Origin: Lineolata rhizophorae
Lineage: Eukaryota > Ascomycota > Dothideomycetes > Lineolatales > Lineolataceae
Assembly (NCBI GenBank): GCA_010093515.1
Contig: MU001692.1
Span: 107,305 to 171,304 of the forward strand
Direction: 5' to 3'
DNA length: 64,000 nt
Both the position numbers and the translations under genes were made by a program. A model generated the notes under the pieces. That model was given only the letters and a program-made list of their open reading frames with translations. It made no database searches and had not been told where the DNA came from. Every line of letters starts with the position of its first letter. Position 1 is the first letter of the stretch. This document shows, one piece after another, positions 12,285 through 23,220 of this stretch.

Positions 12285-13068
12285 CTACTGGGTGCTACTC
12301 GAATAGTCAATATGATATTGCGAAAGAATCAGAAAACAGAGCAAAGGGCATACCTGTGCCGTGGTTTGTTCATGGCTCGTATCATCTGGAGTGGGACGTA
12401 CGAAGATCCCTAATTCAAGGGCGTCCGGGACGTTCCTGCCTCTGCACCGTCGCTCGTACCCTCGAGTGACTACATGGAACGAGATAATAGTGGCTACGCC
12501 TATATACAGCGGCAATGTAGCCATACTGATTCTCGCAGATCCCAATATGACCATAGAAAATGCCTCCATCAACAACAGGATAAATGCCTCCTTCAACAAC
12601 AGGATAAATGCCATCATCAATAGACAGATCCTGCATACCCAAAAGGGTATGGAGAACGACATTGATAGGACGTAGCTAAACCAGGCTATGGCCCCAAAAA
12701 TCACAACACTGATATCAAATAAGCAGAAGTCCACTAGGGAGTGAAATACCCTGATGAATTTTAGACGACTCACAAGTGTACTAAGCCGCCGGTTGCAGGC
12801 GAGCTGGCTAGAACCAGGCGTACGATACCAAGAGCCATAAATATCCATGAGCTACATAGCGGGCCACGCTTTCGAACAATGTCGCGGAGAGACTTCGAGA
12901 AGCATTTGATGCCTCGCATATATCGATATGAGAAAAACTTGGTCATCATTTCTGGGATGAGCCAAAGAATGAAGACAGTCCAAGGCAAGTTGGCTCTTGA
13001 ATTGAAGGATGTCGAAAGATAAAGTCCAGAGAGAGGGTTTTACGAGAAAAGTAGGCTTCCTGCGACAT
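12285..13068 (-). CDS. Small multi-pass membrane protein, unknown family (member 1 of a possible trio)
   Basis: I do not recognise the family. A phase-consistent minus-strand model has three exons: 13068-13044, 12993-12774 and 12708-12285, giving 222 residues (669 bp including stop). Donors are GTAAAA and GTGAGT. The first junction is the weakest part of the model. The first membrane segment has WTVFILWLIPEMMTKFF followed by SYRYMR. Further hydrophobic segments are around SWIFMALGIVRLVLA, VVIFGAIAWFSYVLS, ICLLMMAFILLL and MATLPLYIGVATIIS. A 24-bp tandem repeat encodes two similar octapeptides (AFILLLKE, AFILLLME) within one of them. The C-terminus is hydrophilic; a GTATGC donor near the end leaves open another last exon. 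It converges with the ABC transporter. Confidence 0.4.
12561..12623. repeat. 24-bp tandem repeat, about 2.6 copies
   Basis: Two near-identical 24-bp units (12561-12584 and 12585-12608, one mismatch) and a degenerate partial third. They lie inside a predicted membrane segment of the minus-strand gene and duplicate eight residues in frame. Confidence 0.85.
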
Positions 13069-13521
13069 TTAGAGAAGCAAACCATGACCGACTAAATGTG
13101 GTATTGGGCTCCGAGCAATAAAATCCCAGTGATACAGCTTACGCGGCGATGTGATGCCAACGCATCGTACTACGCCCATAGCAGGCTTAGACGCAACAAT
13201 ACAAAAGGCGTCGACTCCGCCACGTCTGCCTGACATTCACCTAGGCTTCGTGCTCCCAAAACAAACTCTATTTTCGTCTGAACTTTTGCGGCAGACTTGG
13301 GGTGTCCAAGCTCCTAAAACACAGAGGTTATTCTACTTAAGGTAGCGCTTTTGCTGGCCAGTTGAGGCGACCATTTCTCAATGACGAATTCAGCCTAACT
13401 ACCTTTTGTCTTTTAGGTAATCATATCATTCAACTTTTGCTCGGGACCACTTTCACATTCGAGTTTGTGGGGGCATCGAGACTTACAATAGTCCTCGGCT
13501 AGATCACCATCGAGGAGAACC
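13069..13521. other. Divergent intergenic region
   Basis: 453 bp separating the minus-strand and plus-strand membrane-protein genes; probably a shared promoter. No known operator is recognisable. Confidence 0.45.
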
Positions 13522-14345
13522 ATGGCAAATTATCTTGTTTCGCAGGCTTCGGATTTGAAGATTGCAAATGAGAGACGCGAGAGGCAGCATCGCAAGTGAG
13601 TTTAACACGTGCATTTGGACAATACGGTAATACATCAAGTGACGTGGAATCGTGCTGACGTTGTTTCCAATAGATATAGAAATCTCCTTTGGTAATATAG
13701 GACTTCCCACGCTAACGCCGACTGCAATAGCAGCGGCGTAGGAGACGACTGGTATGAGAATAATGAATGGAACACTGACTATGCCAGTACGCCCGGGCCA
13801 CATTACCGTTGGAGAGGATTGATTATCTTCCCATGGCTGCTCGCCGAACTTGTAACGTTGAACTTTTATGTCCGCCAACAGCTACAAAAAGATCCGCACG
13901 CTTGCGGAACGGTATGTGACTTCCGCCGAATACGATGCTGCAACAGACAGGGGACTACGTCGACATAAAGCTAACCGGTACAATGGTTTAGAAGCATCTT
14001 GGAAGCACTTTGCCGAAGCATTTTGGCAGCATTTTGCAGAAGTTCCTTCCAGAACCTTTGGCAAACCCTTCTCCGGGCTTACTAGTCCTCGCACTCCTCG
14101 TGTTTTACTTCTGCATCACAGCATTCTACAACATGAACAGAGACAATCCCCTACAGATTGCAGTTCTGAGCTGCACCTTCGTCTCCATTACCGTTTCTAC
14201 ACTATCGGCAATAGTCGACATTCAGACGCATCTGCAAGTCTACTTTCCTCTGGCAGTCACCTCTGGGCTACTTCTCTCGAGCGTTCTGTGGTACGTCCTA
14301 AGTCATCTGGCAGCAAGGGAAAAGCCTCTAGAATTAAATGTCTAG
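13522..14345 (+). CDS. Small membrane protein, unknown family (member 2 of a possible trio)
   Basis: Unrecognised family; 208 residues in the preferred model. Exons: 13522-13595, 13674-13691, 13731-13911, 13992-14345. All junctions are GT..AG with GCTAAC branch sites near two acceptors. The 18-bp second exon is optional: because its length is a multiple of three, a single 135-bp intron (13596-13730) also keeps frame. The 39-bp intron in the micro-exon model is short. The protein has a charged N-terminus (KIANERRERQHR), a first hydrophobic segment with GLIIFPWLLAELVTLNFYVR, and three more (LLVLALLVFYFCITAF, the segment around SCTFVSITVSTLSAIV, and PLAVTSGLLLSSVLWYVL). No signal peptide. ATG has a purine at -3. 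It resembles the 22504-23220 product in its second half. Confidence 0.6.
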
Positions 14346-14446
14346 AAAAACTGGTGGATTTGAGCGGCATTGGCAAATAGATGAATGGTGTGATGAGGTC
14401 GAGCTCTGATTTTCGCATCGCTTTGGGATTTCACGCATCGCTATTT

Positions 14447-14476
14447 AGATTTATTTTATTTTATTTATTTATTTAC
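14447..14476. repeat. AT-rich TTTAT tract
   Basis: Run of TTTATTTTATTT-type repeats about 100 bp downstream of the membrane-protein stop codon. Probably 3' flanking low complexity. Confidence 0.7.
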
Positions 14477-15366
14477 TTGTCGTTTTTGCGTACCTTGAAG
14501 GTTTTCGTTTCCATGTATCGCTTTAGTTGTTGATGTATTTGAATTGTTTTGGATTGGCGCAATTCCTCTCGATTTCTTGAAGTGGTTGCACTGCTAGATT
14601 CCATGTTTACGCTGAGGGAAACAAGCTCTCGACGAGCGCCTCGTTGGAGGCTTTGAATTGCATTCAGACCCCTGTATGGCGCAAAGCGGCCCCGTTTAGC
14701 CAATCAACGGGCAGGGAGAGCAAGCCTGCACTGAGCGTCACGTGGGACAGCGCGCGCGTCGTGCAAGCAAACTCCGCACTGCCTGCACCCGGCAGCGTCC
14801 GCGCGGGCATCAAGATGAGTCAAATAGGCTGGTGCCTGGCAGGATCCACTATTTACATGCGCATGTAGGACGGCCGGTCAGCAAATGAAGCGGGCCAGCC
14901 GGCGAGCGGTGACTGGACGGAGTCCAAGGCTTGGCTTCCGCGCGTACCAAGGCAGCACAGCGAGTCAGAGTGTGGCGCCTCCATCGCGCTTTGCAGCCCC
15001 GACTCGCCGATGGCACGACCCACCGACACAAGCGTTTCTTCGCGGACCGCCAAGAAGAAACACCGATGTCCGACGCCTGTCGTCGATTTTGGTTTAGAGA
15101 GCTTCATATTCGGTCCTTCCCCTGGATCCTTCACAATGCTGTCCACATGTATTTAAGCTCTTACGCAGCGCTTGGAACTTTCAGACGGTCCTCTTAACGG
15201 TAGGTGAATTCTCCTTCCATCTCAGGTCTCTGCTTGAATCGAACGTATTCGACTCAAGAACTTCGTCCTCAAAGTCTACACCAACAATCTCCTCAGTCTC
15301 AATTTACTTTTCTTCTTCTTCAATCTCACATCTCCACCAATACTTCACTCCACCGCCTGCCCAAAC
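14477..15366. other. Intergenic upstream of the monooxygenase
   Basis: No gene seen. The last 150 bp are pyrimidine-rich (CTTCTTCTTC, TCTCACATCTCC) as in fungal 5' leaders. Confidence 0.5.
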
Positions 15367-16635
15367 ATGGGCCCCCTCTCCCACCCCATCCTCATAATCG
15401 GCACCGGCATCAGCGGTCTCGCTCTCGCCCAATCCCTCAAGAAGCACCACCTCCCCGTCCGGGTCTTCGAAAAGGACTCCCCACAAAAGCCGCGCCTGCA
15501 AGGGTACCGCATCCGCATCAACGGCGACGGCCAACGCCCCTTGCAAGCCTGCCTACCGGCGCCCCTCTGGGACCTCTTCCTCACGACGTGCCACGCCGCC
15601 ACGCCGAGCGTGCTGAACTACGACGCGCTGAGCGGGGCCGAGGTGGGGCGGATGACGGGCCCGCCGCCGGGGCGTCCGGCCCACGACGTCGTGCCGCGCG
15701 TCGCGGACCGCCGCGTGCTCCGGGACGTGCTGCTGCGGGGGCTGAGCGAAGAGGCCGGCGAGGTGAGCTACGGGCGGCGCTTCGCGCGGTACGAGGTCGA
15801 CGAGGCGGCGGGCGTGGTGCGGGCGTTCTTCGCGGACGGCTCGGTCGAGGAGGGGTGTCTGCTCGTGGGCGCCGATGGCGTCGCCAGCGCGGTCCGCGCC
15901 CAGCTCGCGCCCGGGCACGTCATGATCGATACCGACGCTCGGTGCGTTTATGGGAAGACGGTCTTGACGCCGGCGCTGAGCGAGGCCGGGTTCCCGCGGG
16001 AAGCGGCGGAGATGATGGCGGTGGCTCAGGATGGGAGTAAGGGGGGGGACAGCCCCATTATGCTGTTTATGGACCCGGTGCGGTTTTGTCGCGAGGCGAG
16101 GGAGACGCAGGATGCCGTTAAGATCCCGGAAGACTACGTGTACTGGGTGTTTGGAGCGCGGACGAGCTTGTTTGGGCTGAGCGATGAGGAACTGCACAAG
16201 ATGAGCAACGAGGAGTGTGTCAAGCACACGGTGGAACTGGCAAAAGAGTGGCACCCCTCCATGCGCGCGCTGCTCGAATTGCAGGATGAGGAGCAGGCGA
16301 GCGCGATTCGGATTTCGGCAGCGAAGCCGCCGCTCAAGGCTTGGGAGGTCAGCAAGTGGGTCACGCTCATCGGAGACGCTGTGCATGCAATGCCACCGAC
16401 GGGTGGATCGGGCGCAAATACCGCGCTGAGGGATGCGGCGGGGTTATCGGAGGTGATTGTGAGGGATGTAGAAGAAGGAAGAGTAGGTGACGGGAGGACG
16501 GATGGGTGGAGTCTGGGTATGTATGAGGCAAAGATGAGAGAATATGGGAACGAGATGATCGAGATGTCGTTTAGGGGTGGGAAGCGTTTGATTGGCATGC
16601 CGCCGACCGAGGAGTGTAAAAGGATCGAGATTTGA
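15367..16635 (+). CDS. FAD-dependent monooxygenase (class A, salicylate hydroxylase-like fold)
   Basis: Intronless 422-residue flavoprotein of the FAD_binding_3 group, which uses NAD(P)H and O2 to hydroxylate small, often aromatic, substrates. The dinucleotide-binding motif is IIGTGISGLALA at residues 10-21. A DG-type motif (VGADGVASAVR) is near residue 168, and the second FAD motif LIGDAVHAMPPTGGSGAN is near 335. There is no C-terminal membrane anchor and no N-terminal signal, so it is probably soluble. The ATG at 15367 leaves the usual 9 residues before the Rossmann strand. No polyketide synthase, NRPS or transcription factor lies nearby, so it does not look like part of a biosynthetic cluster. 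Substrate cannot be inferred. Confidence 0.9.
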   Translation: MGPLSHPILIIGTGISGLALAQSLKKHHLPVRVFEKDSPQKPRLQGYRIRINGDGQRPLQACLPAPLWDLFLTTCHAATPSVLNYDALSGAEVGRMTGPPPGRPAHDVVPRVADRRVLRDVLLRGLSEEAGEVSYGRRFARYEVDEAAGVVRAFFADGSVEEGCLLVGADGVASAVRAQLAPGHVMIDTDARCVYGKTVLTPALSEAGFPREAAEMMAVAQDGSKGGDSPIMLFMDPVRFCREARETQDAVKIPEDYVYWVFGARTSLFGLSDEELHKMSNEECVKHTVELAKEWHPSMRALLELQDEEQASAIRISAAKPPLKAWEVSKWVTLIGDAVHAMPPTGGSGANTALRDAAGLSEVIVRDVEEGRVGDGRTDGWSLGMYEAKMREYGNEMIEMSFRGGKRLIGMPPTEECKRIEI

Positions 16636-18460
16636 AGGTACGGATATTGGTTGATGCCGTTGGGAGTGAGAAGGGTGTTGGAGTTGGATGCTCCATGCAA
16701 TTGATTGATGGCATTTATGGCCGAGGATAGCACGGTCATGGCCACCCGGCAAGGATTTGATACCCAGCTTAATTATCTGTATAATAGAAGCAAAGTTCGT
16801 CTGTTCTCCAAGTCATTGGATTCTCTACGCTGCAAACTGAAGTTTGTGTCGGCTGGGGGAGTGGTAATTTCCTGATCCGGTTAGCTCACATCAGCAAATG
16901 ACTAAGCACGCTCGGCCCGGCCGGCTCGCCGGTGATCCTGGCCCATGTTTTAATTTTCCCGCTAGCCGCAGCATCGCAGTCTTTTCCCTCTCTATCCTTC
17001 CAGTTTATACCATGTACGCCCACATCCTTTGCGTCCCGGCACGACGCCGACTGCTAACACTCGAATTCACAGATGATGAAAGCCTAGCGTGCAGGATATG
17101 AGCGGACTCGTCGTACGCCGCAGTAGGATCCTCCCTCCTCGAGGTGTTCGAGCGGTCGACTGCGGCGAGCGTTTGCGGAGCCGCGTGATATCTGCGTTCG
17201 GCACACACTCTCTTGTTACATCTCACGGACGCTGAAGAGGCATCTCTGACTACGAACAAGACTGGCAAGGTGTCGTTTGTTTCGGCTTGGTTCCTGTTTC
17301 GGGCTGAGTCGGCGGTGGTCCGTGGAGATTGGGGTCTTGTTCTTCGCTGAGTGCAGGGGGCCTTGAGGTGCCAAGTCGACGGTGGAGGTTTCAGCTATGT
17401 GTAGTAAAGCGTGTTTGTCACATGTGATGGCTACACCCACAAGAGTGAGTGGAGCTCCTCGCAATCAAATAGGAGATTTCTGTGGGCAATAACGTGAGGG
17501 AGTGGTCTTGCAATTCGTGATGTCCCGCCGGCTTTTGCATGCGGATCTGGAGCTCCTCACCCGTCTCCAACGTCTTCAGACAGCCAGGCGAAGAGCAATT
17601 GGAAGAGCAATGCCAACAGCTCGTCTTTCTCCCGAGCGGCTTCGCCGGGTCGGAATGGAAGGTGTAGTGTAACAGCGTTGCGACACTTGTAGGGAAGAGG
17701 CACCCCGCACAATTCGGTGTGAATCGGGACTGTGCAGCGCTTACATACAAGAGCGGCAGTAATCGGCCCTAGAAATAAGGCCCCTGGGGAGAAAGTAGCA
17801 ATATAGACGGTATTGATTGGCGCGAGCAGCAGAGGGCCTCAGCCAGTGGAGAGGGTAAGCGTGGTGTGGCAGCAGCCTGCGGCCCGGCGTTCGGCGGCCG
17901 CTGCGATCGTCATTCGGCCGGGGACCCTCGGACCCTCGCTGCGCTGCGCCGACCCAGCAAGCCGGCCAAACTGCAGGCAAACCGCCTCGCAGCTCGGCAT
18001 ACAGCGCATCACCGCCGTCGCCAACGGCACACTCTACCTCCTCTTCCACCCGCCACTCCGCCACCCTTCCCTACAGCCCTTTCATCTCTTGAATTTCCTT
18101 TCTCCATTCCCGTCCGCCCGTTTTGCGCCTCGCTTCCCCTTCGGCGAACCCGTCATTCAACCCGCGAAGCACCCGTCGTCCGCTGTCGTCCGCTACCACT
18201 TGCCCGCGCCATGGCATAGGCCCGGCGATTCGCTGCGAACGCCCGGGAGATCGGCCAAGCTTGAGCTCCGGGACCTCTACGCGCTGTTCTTCTTTCCACC
18301 TTGCGCCGTCCGCCTACGCCGCCTCGACCCGAACGCCTCGTAAACACCACCGCGACACGCCACAGCCACACTCCTCCACCGCACACTTACACGACGGCGC
18401 GGGGTGCAAGCCGGAGAGCGGCGCTGCTCTCCCGCTCGCACCGCAAGCCCGACGCCGCAG
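16636..18460. other. Intergenic, 1.8 kb
   Basis: Contains the monooxygenase 3' flank and the long GC-rich 5' region of the clathrin adaptor gene. Open frames here are overlapping and compositionally biased; none is convincing. Confidence 0.5.
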
Positions 18461-21173
18461 ATGTCGGGCTCTTTTGAGAAGTCGGTCAAGGGCGGGACGA
18501 AGATTAAGGTGCGCATTCATTGGCCCTCCTAGTTGCCATCACCGTTGTCTCGTCGGGGGTGCTGCCCGGTTCCGCCACGGAAACGGTGATCTCGGACTCC
18601 CTAACCCTGGTACATACTTACACCCAGCCGGAAAATTGTGGCTAACTTCTCTGGTCCTTTCAAAATAGCTCGCGGCGCCCAAATCCAAATATGTGGAGCA
18701 CATCTTGATCGCGACACACACGGGCGACGCGGGCGTGGCCGAGATCTTCCGCGCGCTGCAGAACCGCCTCCGCGACTCGACTTGGACCATCGTATTCAAG
18801 TCCCTCATCATCGTGCATCTTATGGTGCGCGAGGGCGCGCCCGACGTCACGCTCAAGTTCCTCTCGCACAACCCCCACCGCAAACTCGCCATTAACAACT
18901 TCACCGAAGGTAGGCTCATGCTCCAGGGCCACTTCAGTAGGTTGACGCTTTTATGTGTCTCCTTTGGAATCCCGGCTTGGAACACCTAACTAGAAGAGGG
19001 ATCCGCCGCTTGCTGGACACAATACTAGCGTCTACGTGACACTAAGCCGTTTCCGCCGCCTATTTCTGGGCCGATTGTTTGTGTTTTAACTTCGGACAGT
19101 GCTAATATTATCTCTTCTCAGTTCAAACCCAAGGCCGCAATATCCGCGCCTACAGCGAATATCTCATCCAGCGCGCTAGTTCCTATGGCTCCACCAAGGT
19201 CGACTACGTTCGCGGCGGCGAAGGTAGACTAAAGCGCTTGACGGTGGAAAAAGGACTCCTTCGCGAGACCGAGAGCGTACAGGATCAGATACGGGCGCTG
19301 CTTAGATGCGATGTATGTACCAATCCCTTCAACCAGATTTCCCCGAAACTGACAATTATGTAGTTCCTGTCCCATGAACCCGAAAATGAGATTACTCTGA
19401 CTGCCTTCCGACTCCTTACCATGGACCTCCTCGTCCTCTTCCATGTCATGAATGAAGGCACCATCAATGTTCTCGGTGAGTCCAGCATAGCCTATCATAC
19501 CGGTTGAACGCGCAGCAGCCCTCTTGAGTCTAATAGGGTTCTTTACTCCAGAGCACTACTTCGAGATGTCCCATCCGGACGCCGAGCGCGCCCTATCCAT
19601 CTACCGCACCTTCGTCAAGCAGACAGATCAAGTCGTGCAGTATCTCTCTATCGCGCACCATTACGAAGACGCCACCCGCCTCGAGATCCCTAAGATTAAA
19701 CACGCGCCCACTAGCCTCGCTTCATCACTCGAGGAGTACCTGCGGGTTCCGGACTTCGAGATCAACCGCCGCCAGTACTTGGCGCAACAGGAGGCGAAGC
19801 GGCTTGGCAAAGCGAAACCTGCAGATTCAAAACCGGCAGCGAAACCAGCTGGAGTGAGCAGTAGTGGATTCCCGTCTCCAAAGGCGTCGGCGGCCGCGCC
19901 TGTGAAGCAGGAACAGCCCAAGGGCCCGGCGCCGGATCTGATCGACTTCTTCGAGTCGATCGAGCAGAACCAGCAGCTTATGGCTCAGCCAACTGAGATG
20001 CCGCAGGGATTCGGCCAGCAGCCGCAGCCGACGGGACAGTTCGGCCAACAGCAACAACCTGCGTTTGGCGGTGGAATGCAGCAGGGCATGGGCCCCCAGA
20101 TGACTGGTTTCCCGGGACAGCAGACGGGGGTTGGCGGTATCATCGGGCAGCAAACAGCGTTCGGCGGCATGTCGGGGCAGCAACAGCAGAGCACGAATCC
20201 GTTCGACCAGCAGCAACAGCAGCTGCAGCAGCTGCAGCAGCAACCCATGCAACAGCCCGTGCAGCAACCCATGCAGCAGCCGTCGTTCACAAGCGCACCG
20301 ACCGGGTTTGTCGCCGGTAACGGGTTCTTCCCGGGCCAGCAGCAGGCCCAACAACCCCAGCACCAGCCCTTCAGCTCGCAAACGACATCGCCGCTCCAAA
20401 GCATCCCGCAGAACGGCGTGCTCTCCTCTTTCGGCCAACAGCCGCCGCAACAACAACAGCCCTCACCTTTCGGCACTTCGGCACCCTCCTCCGACCTCTC
20501 CGGCGCCCAGTCCACTAACCCCTTCCGCCACTCCGTCATGCCGCCCCAGTTCACGGGTGCCACTGCCACCACCCCGACCGCCTCTTCCTCCTCTCCCTCG
20601 CCCTTCACCCCCTCCGCCACCGGCACCACGACCGCGTCCTCGTCGGGCCTGGGCCGCTCCGCCACGAACCCGTTCGCGAAACAGACGACGGAATTCGGAT
20701 CCGGTTCGCCTTCCCCCTCGCCCTTCGCCTCCGCGCCGCCCGTGCCGCCCATGCCGAGCCAGCCGGCCGCCGGCTCGCCCTTCGCGCCCCAGCCGTCTCT
20801 GCTGCTGCAGTCGGCGTCCACGGGGACCAATCCGTTCGCGCGGCCGGCGAGCCACTCGCCGGCGTCGGCGGGGCCGACCTCCAGCGGGGGCCCGTTCTCG
20901 CCTCCGGGCGGAACCGGCGCGCCGGCCGGTGCCGGAGGCGCCCTGATGCCGAACCCGACGGGCAGCACGAATCCGTTCCGGCAGAGCGCCTTCGTCAACC
21001 AGAGCTCGGGACAGGGGTGGCAGAACGCGCAGGGGATGCAGGGCACCATGGGGGGCTTGGAGGGGTTGGAGACTGTGAGGGTGTTTCCGAGGCCCGGGGA
21101 GGGGAGCGCGGGGACAGGGGCGGGTGCGGGGGGCCTGCAGGGGCAGCAGCAGCAACAGGGTGGGGGGTGGTGA
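18461..21173 (+). CDS. AP180/YAP180-type clathrin assembly protein (ANTH domain, NPF motifs)
   Basis: Endocytic adaptor that binds PI(4,5)P2 through its ANTH domain and recruits clathrin and EH-domain proteins at the plasma membrane. Exons: 18461-18508, 18669-18909, 19122-19312, 19364-19475, 19552-21173; 737 residues. The ANTH domain occupies about residues 1-270, starting MSGSFEKSVKGGTKIK and including KSKYVEHILIATH, VHLMVREGAPDVTLKFL and NVLEHYFEMS. The acceptor at 19551 was chosen because it restores NVLEHYFEM; an upstream AG (19536) would insert five residues. The remainder is disordered and Gln/Pro/Ser-rich with a poly-Gln stretch. It has five NPF motifs (near 410, 517, 568, 621, 668), known EH-domain ligands, and DLIDFF near 326. 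The last exon is strongly GC-biased at its 3' end. Confidence 0.93.
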
Positions 21174-22503
21174 GATGGGATTGAGGGGGATTGGAGGTTG
21201 TGGGCATGGTGAGTGCGTGATGGTGGGGGGGCGGGGGTAGTAAGTGGGTGGTGAGAGTCCTTCAGGAGGGCGGAAAGGCTTGCCCATGGTGAGCGCATAT
21301 GCGAGCGCTGATGGTACTAGCGGGTGATGCGGCATCGCTGAGGCGGCGACTATTTTTACCTCTGGTGAGCGTCTGGGATCACGGTCGTGGCTTTTGTGGC
21401 ACGTAGGCGTTCTAGGCGTTTCTTGCTGCTTTTGAGCCTCCTTTTTCTTATCATTAGGTTAGTGTAGGGAGTAGAAGGGTGAGTTGTGGGTGCTAAGAAA
21501 AGGGGTGTGAGCTCTTGCTGGTGATAAGGTGGCCGGAAGATCGAAGGTAATTATTGCTTTTTTTATGGTTGAGGAGCTGCGGGTGTGCGGGTGTGGAGAG
21601 GTAAGCTTTGAAGTGAGAGGACTCTCGTTCTGGCCTCTGATGCCTGTGTTTGGATTAAGCCTTGAGTGTTATTATTATCTGGTTCTGAACGGGACGGAAC
21701 ACGCTGGTTGGTTTATAGCGTGAATCGAGATTATTTATTGATGCTGGGGGTATGGGTGTTGGTGATATGATTACCGGGGTGTTCGTGTGCGCTGGTAGGG
21801 AGTGATGATTCATACTGATTTAGATTCGGTTTGCAAGTTAGAAGAGTAGTAGTCACGTTGTGAGGTCATCCAATCGTCAGTGCATGGGCTAATTCTTAAG
21901 TAGACTTGACGAAGTAGGTATGCCATGTAAGCTTTATGCTCAGCTCGTTCTCAAAGCATCTCCAAAAGTGGATAGGCGCTTAATGCGAGATAGGGCCTAG
22001 TACTCAAAACATTGAATCCAGAAAGAAGTTCATATACTAGATGCCGTCAGGCTCTTCAAATGAATTCTATGCTTGTTAGAATCCTTTGGTGTCGAAATCG
22101 TGCTATGGAGTCATCACACCTAGATGTAATCAAACGCCGCTGGTCAGGGTCTTATGCCATTTGTGCTGTCAGAGTGTTCTTCTGTTGCTGCCCCGCACAT
22201 AACTAAGGCACCGCACGAAGTGCAAATACAAAACGGTGAGTAAGTCATGTAAGTTCGCAGTTCAACAGAACTGGAATATTAGAATTGGGCTATGCCTAGC
22301 CTAGACAGTAATTTTCAAAACCTACTTTTCCGAAATAAAGAGAAAGGGCCGAAGAAAGTTAAGAGACATAGAAATAGTTGCTCAGTTACTGACAAATTAG
22401 CCGGTAAAATCTGGGCCAATGCCTAGGGCACAACCCTCGACAACCGCATTGACACATGCATCCGTCATGAGTGACGAAATGGCTAGGGAAAATTGCAACG
22501 CGC
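21174..22503. other. Intergenic, 1.3 kb
   Basis: 3' flank of the clathrin adaptor and downstream flank of the minus-strand membrane-protein gene. No coding frame or RNA recognised. Confidence 0.5.
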
Positions 22504-23220
22504 TCATTCAGCCCATGAATACGTCAGGTCCACAGGGGCTCCCCAAATTCGGAATAGCCCCTCCCGTGTCATTTCATGAATTTGGGCGCTGGCAAGAAGA
22601 GAAATGAAGACACTTGGGCAGACGAAGATAAGCTGAAGAGTGACTTGGTCGCTCGTTACTAGCGACCCGAAGATAAGGCTTCCAAGGGCCCCGTATGATA
22701 TGATATCAAACTGATACCGATCCCTAGGGTGGAGGAAGCAGAACATGGCCATAAACATGAGGAAAGCTGCAAAAACCGCACAGAGAAGACTGTCCGTGGG
22801 CTCCGCAATCAAGTTGGGCTGAAACCAGCGGGCAAAGCTGATAAGAGGTTTGAACTGTTGGGTTTAGCATGATTAGGAAGTGCTTTGCAAGTGACATACG
22901 GATGAAGAGTTTGATGAAGCCTAAGGTTAGAGTTCTCACATATTGTAAAGCTTTCGGCATGCCTGCGCTATGTTCGGGACGCGTGTAGACGAGATTGAAG
23001 CCCAAAACCATCTCCAAGAAGCCCACAAAAACAGCGAGACGCTTCAAATGTTTCTTCCAACGTTGTAAAACGTCAAGCTCACGAACAGAGTCCGACCAGA
23101 TCCTTCATTGTACAATTCAGCAGCTTGTTTAGTAAAAGGTGCGAAAATATGCACATACCTCCGACGCTCAGGTAAGTCTTCGGGCTCCTTGCCCCTCGAA
23201 TTAGTGCTGGGCACTGGCAT
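22504..23220 (-). CDS. Small membrane protein, unknown family (member 3 of a possible trio)
   Basis: Unrecognised family; 191 residues. Minus-strand exons: 23220-23159, 23102-22940, 22854-22504. Phases agree at both junctions, donors are GTATGT and GTGAGA, and branch-like CTAAAC sites precede the acceptors. The protein starts with a charged segment (SRGKEPEDLPERRRIWSD). A first hydrophobic segment follows, LAVFVGFLEMVLGFNLVY then TR, with Glu inside. Later ones are LLCAVFAAFLMFMAMFCF, GALGSLIFGSLV and LQLIFVCPSVFISLLA. The region from NLIAEPTDSLL through HPRDRYQ to QLIF can be aligned by eye with PLANPSPGLL, NMNRDNPLQ and QVYF of the product at 13522-14345. No neighbour suggests a function. 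Confidence 0.6.

Noticed and set aside
13504-13878. 124-codon minus-strand frame with hydrophobic stretch
   Set aside because: Lacks an ATG and is antisense to the better-supported spliced plus-strand gene at 13522-14345.
15553-16386. 277-codon minus-strand frame
   Set aside because: Antisense shadow of the high-GC monooxygenase gene.
15367-16635. Secondary-metabolite cluster around the monooxygenase
   Set aside because: No synthase, tailoring partners, regulator or dedicated exporter adjacent.
19985-21335. Two long minus-strand frames (437 and 290 codons)
   Set aside because: Antisense to the repeat-rich last exon of the AP180-type gene; cysteine/tryptophan or arginine-biased shadows without motifs.
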